64,000 nt of DNA from Bin87 sp965115825 (GCA_965115825.1 OZ220464.1:682001-746000); one strand, 5' to 3'; shown: positions 32,098-41,035, counted from the first letter of the stretch. Numbers and translations are program-made. The notes: generated by a model from the sequence alone, not told the origin.

Positions 32098-33102
32098 ATG
32101 GCTGTTCGCATTTTGATTACCGATTTTGTTTGGCCTTCTACTGCGCCGGAGAGGGAGGTTCTGGCTGCCGGGCTGGGGGATGACGTGGAGGTGGTGGAGG
32201 CGCCGGACGGTTCGGAGGCGACGCTGTCCAGGCTGGCGGCTGACTGTGACGGGATTATGACCTGCTTTGCGCAGGTTACGCCGGCGGTGGCGCGGGCGGC
32301 GGAACGCTGTAGGGTTATCAGCCGCTATGGGGTGGGAGTGGACAACATCGCGGTGGATGTGGCTACGGAGCTGGGGATTCCGGTTACCTATGTGCCGGAC
32401 TATTGCGTTCAGGAGGTTAGCGACCATGTGATGGCGCTGCTGCTGGCCTGGAATCGGCAGCTGGGGTTTTATGACCGGGCGGCGAAAGCGGGTCGTTGGG
32501 AGGGGACGCCTTCGCCGCATCCGCTGACCCGGCTGCGAGGGCAGACTGTCGGTATTGTAGGGTTCGGGCGCATCGGGCGGGCCGTGGCGGACAAGGCGCG
32601 GGCTTTTGGGTTATCGGTACTGGCTTTTGACCCCTACCTGGCGGCGGGCGCGGAACTGCCGGACGGCGTAAAGAAGGCAAGGCTGTCCGACCTGCTGACG
32701 GCCGCGGATTACGTTACGGTGCACACGCCATTGAATGAGGAAACGCGCGGGCTGATTGGAGCGCGGGAGTTGGGGCTTATGAAACCGTCGGCATACCTGA
32801 TTAACTGCGCGCGGGGGCCCATCGTGGACGAGCCGGCGCTGCTGGATGCGCTGCGGACGGGCAGCATCGCGGGGGCCGGACTGGACGTGATGGAGGCGTC
32901 AGCGCCGCCGGCGGACCATCCGATGTTTGGGCTGGATAACGTAATCATCACGCCGCACGTTGCCTTTCTGTCGCAGGAGTCGGTGCTGGAGCTGGAAGCG
33001 CGGACGGCGCAGGCCACAGTGGATGCGCTGCGGGGGAAGATGCCGGAGTTTCTGGTGAATCCGGCGGTGTTGGCGCATTCGCGGGTTCATTTACAGGGAT
33101 GA
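32098..33102 (+). CDS. D-2-hydroxyacid dehydrogenase (phosphoglycerate-dehydrogenase-like)
   Basis: 334 residues. The NAD-binding domain has TVGIVGFGRIGRAVADKARAFG (GxGxxG), then ADYVTVHTPLNEETRGLIGARELGLMKPSAYLINCARGPIVDEPAL; the catalytic Arg (NCARG), Glu (AGLDVME) and His (TPHVAF) are all in place. SRYGVGVDNIAVDVA is the typical start of the substrate loop. No ACT or ASB regulatory domain follows, so it may be a general D-hydroxyacid dehydrogenase rather than SerA. A small TTCCCGC hairpin lies 6 nt after the stop. Confidence 0.9.
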   Translation: MAVRILITDFVWPSTAPEREVLAAGLGDDVEVVEAPDGSEATLSRLAADCDGIMTCFAQVTPAVARAAERCRVISRYGVGVDNIAVDVATELGIPVTYVPDYCVQEVSDHVMALLLAWNRQLGFYDRAAKAGRWEGTPSPHPLTRLRGQTVGIVGFGRIGRAVADKARAFGLSVLAFDPYLAAGAELPDGVKKARLSDLLTAADYVTVHTPLNEETRGLIGARELGLMKPSAYLINCARGPIVDEPALLDALRTGSIAGAGLDVMEASAPPADHPMFGLDNVIITPHVAFLSQESVLELEARTAQATVDALRGKMPEFLVNPAVLAHSRVHLQG

Positions 33103-33107
33103 CAGGG

Positions 33108-33125
33108 TTCCCGCTTACGCGGGAA
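33108..33125. repeat. Small palindromic TTCCCGC repeat (four sites)
   Basis: TTCCCGC-TTAC-GCGGGAA followed by TGA(A/C). Related hairpins occur at 35412-35429, 35471-35490 and 39613-39630, each ending GGGAATGA(C/A) and each between genes. They resemble the dRS3/REP-like ATTCCC...GGGAAT elements of other bacteria; here they may also act as weak terminators. Confidence 0.6.
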
Positions 33126-33152
33126 TGAAGAGTAAAGGCTAGAGAGGATAGA

Positions 33153-33971
33153 TTGGGTACGGCAGGATTTACGGTTAGTTATCTGGGAACGGGGGCCGGG
33201 GGCTGCGTGATGCGGAATCATACGGCGATAGTGGTGGAGTGTCCTTCGGGGGAGCGGATATTGCTGGATGCGGCATCGGGGAACACGGTGCCGCGCCACG
33301 CGGAGCGGCTGGGAATGTCGCTTACGGAGTTTGACCACTGCCTGCTGAGCCACAGCCATCCGGATCATTGCGAGGGCTTGCCGCATATTGAGATGCAGCG
33401 CAGCCGGCGGAACCCGGCGGAGCAGCCGATGCGGCTGTACGGCTCGGGCGAGGCGTTGGCGGATGTGGGGACGCTGCTGGCTTATCGGCGGCGGGGGTTG
33501 ACGGTTGAGGGGGACGGAGCGCGGCGCAGGGACGGGCGTCGGGTGTTTGACTTTCGTCCGGTGGAGCCGGGGGAGTGGGTGGAACTGACGCCCAACGCGC
33601 GAGCGAGGTGCGCGCCGGTTGACCACATTGGCGGCGCAGTGGCGTGGCGGGTGGAATCGTGCGGGCAGTCGGTGGTGTTCTCGGGGGATACGCGCTGGTG
33701 TCCGTCGCTGGCGGAGTTGGCAGAAGGGGCGACGCTGCTGATTCATGAGGCCATCTGCACGGAGGACGACCGGAGGCGGGCGGACGATGCAGCGCATGCT
33801 ACGGCAGCGGAAGCGGCGCGCATTGCGCAGCTGGCCGGAGTGGGGTCGCTGACGCTGACGCACATTGACAACGCTTTTCACCTGGACGGGGAACGGCTGG
33901 CAGTGGAGGCGCGGTCGGTGTATGACGGGCCGGTAGCGGTGGCGGCGGATTGCTGGCAGGAGATGGTTTGA
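33153..33971 (+). CDS. MBL-fold metallo-hydrolase
   Basis: 272 residues from a TTG with GAGAGGA upstream. The metal-binding motif is HSHPDHCEGLPH (HxHxDH), with a later VVFSGDTRW (bridging Asp), IHEAIC (His) and LTLTHID (final His), as in RNase Z/arylsulfatase-like members. It likely binds two Zn ions. The cellular substrate is unknown. It lies between a dehydrogenase and nhaA on the same strand. Confidence 0.87.
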   Translation: MGTAGFTVSYLGTGAGGCVMRNHTAIVVECPSGERILLDAASGNTVPRHAERLGMSLTEFDHCLLSHSHPDHCEGLPHIEMQRSRRNPAEQPMRLYGSGEALADVGTLLAYRRRGLTVEGDGARRRDGRRVFDFRPVEPGEWVELTPNARARCAPVDHIGGAVAWRVESCGQSVVFSGDTRWCPSLAELAEGATLLIHEAICTEDDRRRADDAAHATAAEAARIAQLAGVGSLTLTHIDNAFHLDGERLAVEARSVYDGPVAVAADCWQEMV

Positions 33972-34038
33972 GCGGCTTGCGCTGCGTGATAGAATGACCG
34001 CCGGCCAGTCGGCGGCAAGCCGACTTTGCGTATCCATT

Positions 34039-35385
34039 ATGCACGAAACGCACACCAGAAACATCCACCCGGTGGTACGGGCGACGGAGCTGTTGCAGGA
34101 GTTTTCGCTGCCGCTGATTGCCGGCGTGGTGCTTGGGCTGTTGGCGGCGAACGTGAACCATCCCTGGTACGATGGGCTGGTGCATTTTCGCCCCTTTGGA
34201 GGTGGGGCTTATGTTTTCGGGCATAAGCTGGACCTGCACTTCATCATCAACGGGATGTTCATGTGCCTGTTCTTTGGCATTGCGGCCAAGGAGATTAAGG
34301 AGTCGACGCTGCCGGGAGGGGTGCTGAATCCGCTGCGGCGGGCCATCAATCCGCTGATTGGGACGCTGGGAGGGGTGTTTGGGCCGGCGGGGCTGTACCT
34401 GCTGCTGGATTGGATCATTTTTGGAGGCACCGTAGATTTCGGGGCCGTAGCCAATGGCTGGGCGATACCGACAGCCACGGACATTGCGCTGGCGTGGCTG
34501 GTGGCGCGGGTGGTGTTCGGGCCACTGCATCCGGCGGTGAACTTTCTGCTGCTGCTGGCGGTGGTGGACGACGCCATTGGGCTGCTCATCATCGCAGCTT
34601 TTTATCCCGATCCGCATCATCCGGTGGAGCCGTTATGGCTGCTGCTGGTGGTTGGCGGAATGGCGGCGGCGTATGGGCTGCGGCGGCTACGGGTGCGATG
34701 GTGGCCGGTGTACATCCTGGTGGGCGGAGCGCTGTCGTGGAGCGGTATGGCCAAGGCGGGAGTGGAGCCGGCGCTGGCGTTGGCGCCCATCGTGCCGTTC
34801 CTGCCACATTCGGCGCCGGGGGATGCGCCTCATGCCCATTATGACGTAGAGCCCGTTGAACATGGCGGGCACAGCGTGCTGGAGCAGTTTGAGCATCAGC
34901 TGAAGCTGTTTGTGGACGTTGGGTTGTTTTTCTTCGCCTTCGCCAATGCCGGCGTGCCCTTCACCAGCATTGGCTGGGTAACAATAATGATTCTGGCCTC
35001 GCTGATAATTGGAAAAGCCGTGGGTGTGACGCTGTTCTCGTGGCTGGCGGCCCGGGTTGGATTCCCGCTGCCAACGGGTATGGATGTTCGGCATCTGGTA
35101 GTGACGGGAGTGATTGCGGGCCTGGGGTTGACGGTGGCACTGTTTGTGGCGGGGAAGGCGTTTCCGGGGGATTCGCCTTTCCAAGAACCGGGCAAGATGG
35201 GGGCGGTGTTGAGCATCTTCGCTGCGGTGGTTGCATATATCCTGGGGAAAGCGCTGCGGGTGAAGCAGCAGCCCGGTTTGCGGCAGCGGACGGAGCGGCA
35301 CGAGGGGATACTGCCGCACGCGCGCCATCACAGCGACAGGACAGTGGCAGACCGGCCGAGGGGGGAATCCAGCGCAGACAACTGA
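34039..35385 (+). CDS. nhaA: Na+/H+ antiporter NhaA
   Basis: 448 residues from the ATG at 34039 (an ACG/ATG further upstream, 33994, is less likely). The ion-binding DD pair lies in LLAVVDDAIGLLIIAAFYP, and ATDIALAWLV, PGGVLNPLRRAINPLIGTLGG and VGLFFFAFANAGVPF are standard. A loop of about 35 residues rich in His/Asp (HSAPGDAPHAHYDVEPVEHGGHSVLEQFEHQL) precedes helix IX, like the extended loop in many non-enteric NhaA proteins. It exports Na+ (or Li+) in exchange for protons and suits a marine habitat. Confidence 0.95.
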   Translation: MHETHTRNIHPVVRATELLQEFSLPLIAGVVLGLLAANVNHPWYDGLVHFRPFGGGAYVFGHKLDLHFIINGMFMCLFFGIAAKEIKESTLPGGVLNPLRRAINPLIGTLGGVFGPAGLYLLLDWIIFGGTVDFGAVANGWAIPTATDIALAWLVARVVFGPLHPAVNFLLLLAVVDDAIGLLIIAAFYPDPHHPVEPLWLLLVVGGMAAAYGLRRLRVRWWPVYILVGGALSWSGMAKAGVEPALALAPIVPFLPHSAPGDAPHAHYDVEPVEHGGHSVLEQFEHQLKLFVDVGLFFFAFANAGVPFTSIGWVTIMILASLIIGKAVGVTLFSWLAARVGFPLPTGMDVRHLVVTGVIAGLGLTVALFVAGKAFPGDSPFQEPGKMGAVLSIFAAVVAYILGKALRVKQQPGLRQRTERHEGILPHARHHSDRTVADRPRGESSADN

Positions 35386-35525
35386 ATCGCGCTGCCCGGT
35401 TATGGAGTAGGTTCCCGCCGGCGGGGGAATGACGCACGGCTCATTGCCAAGTAGGACAGGGTACTAGTGGATTCCCGGGTGTGCGGGAATGACAGCGTTG
35501 AAAATTGAAAAGGAGAGGGAACGGA

Positions 35526-35819
35526 ATGGCGTTGATTGGAGTACTGACTCATCATTGGGCGAAAGAGGAGAGGGTGGATGAGGCGAAAGCGCTGCTGGAG
35601 GGCAACGGAGCGGCGCAGAGCCGGGCACCCGGGTTCGGCGCGCGGCAGACGTTTATATCGCTGTCGGATCCGACGAAAATCTCGACGCTGGTGACCTGGG
35701 AGAGCAACGAGATTTACGATGCGTGGCGGGCGAGTCCGGAACGTGCGGCGGCGATGGCGGGCGCGGAGGATCTGTGGTCGCGTCCGCCGGAATCGGAGCG
35801 GTTTGAGATGCAGGAGTGA
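35526..35819 (+). CDS. Antibiotic-biosynthesis-monooxygenase-like (dimeric alpha/beta barrel) protein
   Basis: 97 residues from the ATG at 35526, with AAGGAGAGG upstream. ALIGVLTHHWAKEERVDEAKALLE, APGFGARQTFISLSDPTKISTLVTWES and YDAWRASPE are arranged as in ABM/EthD-like ferredoxin-fold barrels. Such small proteins act as cofactor-free oxygenases or isomerases; the substrate is unknown. It is convergent with the antiporter gene. Confidence 0.75.
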   Translation: MALIGVLTHHWAKEERVDEAKALLEGNGAAQSRAPGFGARQTFISLSDPTKISTLVTWESNEIYDAWRASPERAAAMAGAEDLWSRPPESERFEMQE

Positions 35820-35829
35820 CGGCTGAGTG

Positions 35830-37224
35830 TTACCGGCGGCGCGGCGTCAAGTCCAGCGGCGGCGAACTGCCGGGTAGGGATGCGGCTGGCGCCGCGGCGT
35901 CAGGCTGTTCAGGGAGTCCGTTAAGCAATCTGCGAACAACCAGGATGAACAGGCCGGTCAGGGCGAGATTGAGGGCCAGGGACAGCATTGCGACGGTGAC
36001 GATAGGGCCGCCGATGCCATAGCTGAGACTGAGCACGAGGACTCCGGCGCCGACTTCGCCCCGGGGCCACATGCCGATGGCCAAAGCGAGCCGTTCCCGC
36101 CAGTGGGCTTCTCGGCGATAGCAAAAGGCGGGGAACATTTTGCCCAAGTTGCTCAAGACGGTCAATGCCAGCACGTGCCCTATCAACTCGAGCCAGCCGA
36201 TGCTGGGTTGGCGGGCGGTTACGGAGTCGGTGTACCGGCCCTCGATCTTGCCGCCGTGCACGGCGGGGTCGTCCACAACACCGGCGGGGGCGGAGGAGTG
36301 AAGGGATTCCGGCGAGTGCGCAGGGTGCTGCGCATCCGGGCCGCCGAAAATCAGAGGCATACTCAGGCCTACGAGCACCATGAAAGTGGCGGAAACAACG
36401 GTTGCGGCGCGGCGTTCGCCGGGACGCTCCAGAACTTCGTGCAACGCCTTATCGGGTTCCGGAGCGGAATGGGGGTCGGTTGATGAGGAGGCGGGCCGGG
36501 GTCGGGCCAGACAGCCTACGACAAAGGCTGGCAGGAGGATTTCTATGTGGATTGGAACTGAGGGGTCGATTATATTGCCCCAGGCGTAGAGCAGCTCGCT
36601 GGCGCCGACAATCAAGGCGGCGTAGAGTATGACATAAGGCCAGGTGACGGGCATCGGGATACGGTGCATCCACACGTAGGCGATGACCAGCAGGATGACC
36701 ATCAGCACGACGGTGATGCCCAGCTGCCAGGCCAGTCCTACCATGAGCATCTTGAGGGGTATCATCAAGAGGACGGTATCCAGGTCGTCGAATATGGCCA
36801 GGATACGGGCTTTGCGGAACAGCCAGGTGGCGCCGAGGCCAGCGGCCGCAAGCATACTGAACAACACGCCGGCGGAAGTAGGCGCGGCGAATCGTCCGGC
36901 GAGGAGAGTTTCTTTCCACGCTTCGAGGTCGCCCCAGAAATCGGGCGGGAGCATCACAAACAGGAAATAGCCGGTGACGAACACCCAAGGGAACGATGCG
37001 GCGGTAAATGCGACCAGGTAGTCCCAACCGTACTGTTTCTTGTTGGACTTGTCGATGTTGAACTCGAAGCCGACGTGGATCATGATGAAAGCCAAGCCGG
37101 TCAACGTCAGCATACGGACGGCGTTGGCGATGGCATCGGGGTAGTTGCCCAGGGTCATGGGCAGGGCTTGCGAAAGGCCGAGGCCTATGAACAGGAGGAC
37201 GGAGTAGGTTATAACTTTGCGCAT
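35830..37224 (-). CDS. Cation:proton antiporter family protein
   Basis: 464 residues with about twelve membrane segments. LTLTGLAFIMIHVGFEFNIDKS, FAAPTSAGVLFSMLAAAGL, KARILAIFDDLDTVLLMIPLKM and GMWPRGEVGAGVLVLSLSYGI place it in the CPA-type Na+/H+ antiporter superfamily; the FDDLD pair and the WPRGEVGAG loop hold the likely ion-binding acids. A hydrophilic insertion of roughly 60 residues (about 300-365, rich in His, Ser and Pro) divides the two halves. It is downstream-convergent to the ABM gene and its start region 37225-37456 contains only a TATAAT-like box. Confidence 0.85.
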   Translation of the reverse strand: MRKVITYSVLLFIGLGLSQALPMTLGNYPDAIANAVRMLTLTGLAFIMIHVGFEFNIDKSNKKQYGWDYLVAFTAASFPWVFVTGYFLFVMLPPDFWGDLEAWKETLLAGRFAAPTSAGVLFSMLAAAGLGATWLFRKARILAIFDDLDTVLLMIPLKMLMVGLAWQLGITVVLMVILLVIAYVWMHRIPMPVTWPYVILYAALIVGASELLYAWGNIIDPSVPIHIEILLPAFVVGCLARPRPASSSTDPHSAPEPDKALHEVLERPGERRAATVVSATFMVLVGLSMPLIFGGPDAQHPAHSPESLHSSAPAGVVDDPAVHGGKIEGRYTDSVTARQPSIGWLELIGHVLALTVLSNLGKMFPAFCYRREAHWRERLALAIGMWPRGEVGAGVLVLSLSYGIGGPIVTVAMLSLALNLALTGLFILVVRRLLNGLPEQPDAAAPAASLPGSSPPLDLTPRRR

Positions 37225-37456
37225 CGGTTATCCCAAGGTGAAAGGGTGGAATTGCCAGGCTAACGCTCTGCTGTTAATTATACAGCATGGATACCGGGCT
37301 GCTAGCGCGGCGCGGGCGGCGATGAGCCGGGGCGCTTGGGATACCGGGGCCGAACTCGGCTCGTCGCTGCGCCGGCGCGGGGGGCCGTCGGCCCGGAGGA
37401 AATCGGGTACAGAGCCGAGGGTGTTGACGTGGGGGCGGCGGAGAGAATTGGCGGCT

Positions 37457-38437
37457 TTAATAGAGCAGCGGGGATATGTCGATTCTCTCGGCCAGCAGGT
37501 CGGCCATGCGCTCGGCTTTGTGGTCGTGGTGGGGGACTGCGGCGTCCAGCAGGTTGCCGATGGCATCGGCGGCGGCGACGGTTCCGGCGTCAACGAGGAG
37601 GACGGGGATGTTGCGTTTGGCGGCCTCTACGCGGATGTACTCGGTGGGGCGCGCGCCGCCGGTTAGCACCAGGCAGAGAGTGTTCGGAACGAGGCTGGCC
37701 ATCTGGATGTCGGGGCGCTCGGCGCGAGTGATGACGGCCTGGCGGGGGTAACGCCCGAAGTAGCCGGCGCCGGAGTCCATGATGTTGCCGCCGATGAGGA
37801 AGCGGTCGACCCAGGCTTCGGCATCGGAGGGTTCCAGTTCCCAGCGTCCGCCCAGAGAGTTGGCCAGTTGGGTCATGGTGAGGGAAAGCATGGGACGGTC
37901 TTCGGACAGCGCGCCGAGGGCGGGGACGCCGGCGGCGGCGATTTCGGCAAGTATTGAGGCGGCTTTGGCGACGCGGTAGCGCGGGGTCTGGTTGATGATG
38001 ACGCCGGCCAGTCTGTCGCCCAAGTCGGAGACGGCGGCGGAGATAGTTGCGGCAGACAGCTCGGCGTCGTGGGCGAAAAGGGCGATGACACGGGCGGAGA
38101 GGCGTTCAGAGAGGCCGGTGGTCAATGGCGACGATATTCCGGAGCCGCTGACCGGATTGGCGACTTCCAAGAGGGTGTGCTCGTTGGCGTCGGAGAGGGC
38201 GCTGACGGCGTTGGCGGCGGCGTCCAGAGCGGCAGCGTCGCCAACGCCGGACACTGGAATATCGCTGTGAAAGCGGGAGGAGTAGAAGGCGGCGTCGGGG
38301 TCTGCGTCGCCAGCCGGGGAGAGAGGCTTGCAGAGGGATACGGAGGAGTGGCGGCGGGCGATGAGTTTCGCCAAGCCGGCGGCGACGGCAGTCTTGCCGG
38401 CGCCGGGGGTATGGGATGCGATGAGGAGAGTGGCCAT
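37457..38437 (-). CDS. P-loop (dethiobiotin-synthetase-like) protein with DRTGG domain
   Basis: 326 residues. The N-terminal AAA_26 NTPase fold has P-loop SHTPGAGKTAVAAGLA, KPLSPAGDADPD and VAGVIINQTP-like strands; the C-terminal DRTGG-type domain has GNIMDSGAGYFGRYPRQAVITRAERPDIQMASL and LVLTGGARPTEYIR. This pair occurs at the N-terminus of long phosphotransacetylases and as a stand-alone protein that may sense nucleotides. Here the phosphotransacetylase domain is absent. No operon partner is obvious. Confidence 0.85.
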   Translation of the reverse strand: MATLLIASHTPGAGKTAVAAGLAKLIARRHSSVSLCKPLSPAGDADPDAAFYSSRFHSDIPVSGVGDAAALDAAANAVSALSDANEHTLLEVANPVSGSGISSPLTTGLSERLSARVIALFAHDAELSAATISAAVSDLGDRLAGVIINQTPRYRVAKAASILAEIAAAGVPALGALSEDRPMLSLTMTQLANSLGGRWELEPSDAEAWVDRFLIGGNIMDSGAGYFGRYPRQAVITRAERPDIQMASLVPNTLCLVLTGGARPTEYIRVEAAKRNIPVLLVDAGTVAAADAIGNLLDAAVPHHDHKAERMADLLAERIDISPLLY

Positions 38438-38467
38438 AGAGTATTGGGGGATGGCGCGAGCGTTCGG

Positions 38468-38878
38468 TTATTCGGGGTTCACGGGGATGCGGAAAATAGG
38501 CTGCCCATCGGCGTTGTGGCTGTGGTTCACCAGGGCGAGCAGGAGCTGCTGGTTGCCGCGGCGCATTTCTTCGAGGAGTTCGCTGCGTTGGTTCTGTATG
38601 GCTTCGAGGAGTTCGCTGCGTTGGTTCTGTATGGCTTCGAGGAGTTCGCTGCGCTGGTTCTGCAAGGCCTCGAGGAGTTCGCTGCGTATTTCGCGCATTT
38701 CTTTGCGCAGGTCTTCGGCTACGTCGTCAATCTTTGCGTCCAGTTGGTCAACCTTTTTTTCGAGGTTGCCGACCCGGTTGCTCAGCTTGCCGAGCCAGAA
38801 GAACCCGCCGCCGATGAGCGCAAGCAGGGTGACGAAGCTGATTATTACCGTGAGAATGTCGGGGCTGATGGTGATCAT
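38468..38878 (-). CDS. Membrane-anchored coiled-coil protein with 11-residue repeats
   Basis: 136 residues. One membrane segment (ILTVIISFVTLLALIGGGFFWLG, about 8-30), then a coiled coil starting RVGNLEKKVDQLDAKIDDVAEDL, then four copies of an 11-residue unit (NQRSELLEAIQ), nearly perfect at the DNA level (33-bp units around 38572-38690). The unit length of 11 fits a right-handed or hendecad coil. Function unknown; the short DUF-like architecture resembles phage or cyanobacterial small membrane proteins. Confidence 0.75.
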   Translation of the reverse strand: MITISPDILTVIISFVTLLALIGGGFFWLGKLSNRVGNLEKKVDQLDAKIDDVAEDLRKEMREIRSELLEALQNQRSELLEAIQNQRSELLEAIQNQRSELLEEMRRGNQQLLLALVNHSHNADGQPIFRIPVNPE

Positions 38879-38899
38879 GGTAAAAATCGCGGGCAGGGC

Positions 38900-39601
38900 T
38901 TAGTAGTCATCAACGCGGTTTTCGATGTAGGTGGGGTCGAAGCCGGGGGGAAATACGGTGGTGTCGTCCCACTTGCCCATGGTCATGTCACAGCGGTGGA
39001 GGCTGGCGCGGTTGAAGGTTGCGCCGCGGAGGTCGGTCATAATCCACATAGAGTCGCGGATTTTAGCGTTGGTGAAGTCGGCGCCGCGCATTACGGCGCG
39101 GCTGACGTCGGCGCCGTTGAGGTTGGCGCCCTGCCAGTTGGAGTTGGTGAGGTTGGCGGAGCGGAGGTCGACCTCAATAGCGGTGGTCTGGCTGCAATCG
39201 GCAGCAGTGAGGTCGGTATTGAGGAAGGTGGCGCGGTTGAGGCGGGACCATTGGAGGATGGCTTCCTGCATATTGGACTGCTTAAGGTCGGCCCAGAAGA
39301 GGTTGGCGTTGCGCAGGATGGCGGCGGACATTTGGGCGGAGGCAAGGGAGGCGCCGTAGAGGTCGGCGCCGGTGAGGTCGGCGGCGCTGAGGTCGGAACG
39401 GGAGAGGTTGGCTTTGGTGAGCCGGGCGTCGGTGAGGACGGCGCCGCGAAGGTCGGAGGCGCGCAAATCGGCGCCGGCAAGGTCAAGACCGGCCAGGTCG
39501 GCGGAGCGGAGGTCGAGGGGTTGGCCGGGGTTATCGGCGCGCCAGGCGGCCAGGGCAGCTTTGCCGGCGCGGATGATCGCCAGGTGTTCGTTGTTTGCCA
39601 T
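38900..39601 (-). CDS. Pentapeptide-repeat protein
   Basis: 233 residues made mostly of A(D/N)LxX pentapeptides (for example LDLRSADLAGLDLAGADLRAS), which form a right-handed quadrilateral beta-helix. Repeats start near residue 28 and run to about 220 with one less regular segment (FLNTDLTAADCSQTT). Some family members mimic DNA and protect gyrase, but most have unknown roles. A REP-like hairpin lies just upstream, separating it from the Rdx selenoprotein gene. Confidence 0.9.
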   Translation of the reverse strand: MANNEHLAIIRAGKAALAAWRADNPGQPLDLRSADLAGLDLAGADLRASDLRGAVLTDARLTKANLSRSDLSAADLTGADLYGASLASAQMSAAILRNANLFWADLKQSNMQEAILQWSRLNRATFLNTDLTAADCSQTTAIEVDLRSANLTNSNWQGANLNGADVSRAVMRGADFTNAKIRDSMWIMTDLRGATFNRASLHRCDMTMGKWDDTTVFPPGFDPTYIENRVDDY

Positions 39602-39668
39602 GATGTTGGGGGTTCTCGCTTCTGCGGGAATGACGGTTCTGGATGTGGGATGGAATGATGGTGTGGGG

Positions 39669-39983
39669 TTAGTTGTTGGCGGCCATCATTTCGTCTTCGA
39701 CGTCGAAGATGCGTTCGGCGATGACCATTTTGAGTTCGTTGACTTTGCTGTAGCCGGGGTATTCGTCGTTTTCCTCGTCGTAGCGGTCGAAGATCTTGGC
39801 GCTGTCGAGGTAGATTTCAAGGCGGCCCTTGTCGGCAGGGGTGAGTTTGACGGCAATGTCGCCGGCGTTTTGGGAACGCCAGAATTCGGTCGCCAGCCAC
39901 GTGGCGAGGCCGTGGTAGCCTCAAGGGACGCAATAGACGATGTCCACGGTGACTTTGCCGAACTCGGAACGGGTCATAGTCAT
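39669..39983 (-). CDS. SelW/Rdx-family selenoprotein (CxxU)
   Basis: 104 residues reading UGA (39921-39923) as Sec21; without recoding only 20 residues would be made. On the minus strand VDIVYCVP-(UGA)-GYHGLATWLATEFW gives the C-x-x-U motif at 18-21 directly after the first beta strand, exactly as in SelW/SelT/SelH thioredoxin-like proteins. GRLEIYLDSAKIFDRYDEENDEYPGYSKVNELKMVIAERI fits the second half of the Rdx fold. GGAG lies 8 nt before the ATG. It is downstream of the MaoC-like pair. The likely role is a thiol/selenol redox reaction with an unknown partner. Confidence 0.85.
39890..39907 (-). promoter_or_regulatory. Candidate bacterial SECIS element of the Rdx gene
   Basis: Minus-strand hairpin TCGCCA / TGGCGA with a CGTGGC loop starting 20 nt after the UGA; the second loop base is G, as bSECIS rules require. 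Confidence 0.5.
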
Positions 39984-40119
39984 GCGGGTTGCTCCTGTTA
40001 TGCGGTTGTTGAGGAGGGGTATGCGGTTTGGCGGCATATTACGGAATGGCCTGGGCTGGGAGTTGTGGGTTTCACCTTGCGCCGGAATGCCGGTGTTTAG
40101 GGGGCGGCGGTTTATGGGG

Positions 40120-40542
40120 TTAGCGGATTACGGCGCTGGCCTGGCCGACGGCGGTTTTGTCGCCGTTCTGGTTTTCGCAGTACACGTCAACGGTGACGAG
40201 TGTGGAGCCGTCGTCCTGAGGCTGTCGGCTGTTGACCTGGCCGTGGACGCTGACGGTGTCGCCATGCTTGACGGGGCGGAGGAATTTGAGGTTGACGTTG
40301 CCACTGCGGTGGAAGTCGTCGGGGCCGATGAACTTGCGCATGGCTTCGGTGCAGAAGGCGATGCTCATGCGTCCGGAGGCGATGGCGTAGTTAGTTCCCA
40401 GGCGCTGGGAGGCGAGGTCGGGGTCGTTGTGGATGTTGGCGCGGTTCAGGATGCCGCAGGCTTCGAATTGATTGATGACGTCCTGGGTGATGTGCTTGGT
40501 GATGACGGGGAGGGTTTCGCCGTCTAGCCTTGTGGATGCCAT
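40120..40542 (-). CDS. MaoC-like hotdog-fold dehydratase
   Basis: 140 residues. RANIHNDPDLASQRLGTNYAIASGRM contains the N-x-x-H-x-D hydratase motif (N, H and D present) followed by the overhanging helix; FIGPDDFHRSGNVNLKFLRPVKHGDTVSVHGQV is the second hotdog strand set. Such enzymes hydrate enoyl-CoA or related thioesters. It begins inside the last 19 nt of the other hotdog gene, implying a heteromeric enzyme. Confidence 0.85.
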   Translation of the reverse strand: MASTRLDGETLPVITKHITQDVINQFEACGILNRANIHNDPDLASQRLGTNYAIASGRMSIAFCTEAMRKFIGPDDFHRSGNVNLKFLRPVKHGDTVSVHGQVNSRQPQDDGSTLVTVDVYCENQNGDKTAVGQASAVIR

Positions 40543-40949
40543 TTTTTGCCCAACTCCTCGGGTTTTTTAATCTGATAGGTGCGCATTTTTTCGATGAGGC
40601 GGCCGTCTTCGTCGGTGGCGGTGGCCTCGATGACGAGGTAGGGTTTTTCGCGGCGGACGTATTTGTCGTGGATGCGTCCGGTGACGCGGATTTTCCTGCC
40701 GGGAAGGGGAGGGTTGTGGAGTTCGATTTCGTTGCCGGCGTTGATGCTGCCGGTCTGGTCGTCGTAGGCCAGGGCCAGGGAGGTGGCGTCGTGCTTAACG
40801 GCGATGGTGGGAAACACGGCATCGGGGTCGTCCACGGCCCGGCGGTAAAGGTCGACCATCTCCTGGGTCAGGAGGTATTCGTAGGAACCGAGTTCTTCGC
40901 CGATGGCGACTTCGTCGTAGAGGAACAGGGGGAGGTTTGGTTCGTCCAT
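40524..40949 (-). CDS. MaoC-like N-terminal-type hotdog protein (FAS1-like dehydratase)
   Basis: 141 residues from the ATG at 40949 (an upstream in-frame start at 41015 has no support). GEELGSYEYLLTQEMVDLYRRAVDDPD resembles the non-catalytic hotdog half of R-specific hydratases; no N-x-x-H-x-D motif is seen. Together with the overlapping gene it probably forms a two-subunit, double-hotdog enoyl-thioester hydratase. Confidence 0.82.
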   Translation of the reverse strand: MDEPNLPLFLYDEVAIGEELGSYEYLLTQEMVDLYRRAVDDPDAVFPTIAVKHDATSLALAYDDQTGSINAGNEIELHNPPLPGRKIRVTGRIHDKYVRREKPYLVIEATATDEDGRLIEKMRTYQIKKPEELGKKWHPQG

Positions 40950-41035
40950 GGGGCACACTCGCTGGGGATTAGGGTAGGCGGGATTTACCATACCGCAGGC
41001 GGGGCCGGCAGTCAATGAATAGGGAAAGGGCTGCT

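Noticed and set aside
37225..37456. Possible small RNA gene in the GC-rich gap upstream of the antiporter
   Set aside because: No SRP, RNase P, 6S or tRNA landmark found; only a TATAAT-like box without a -35.
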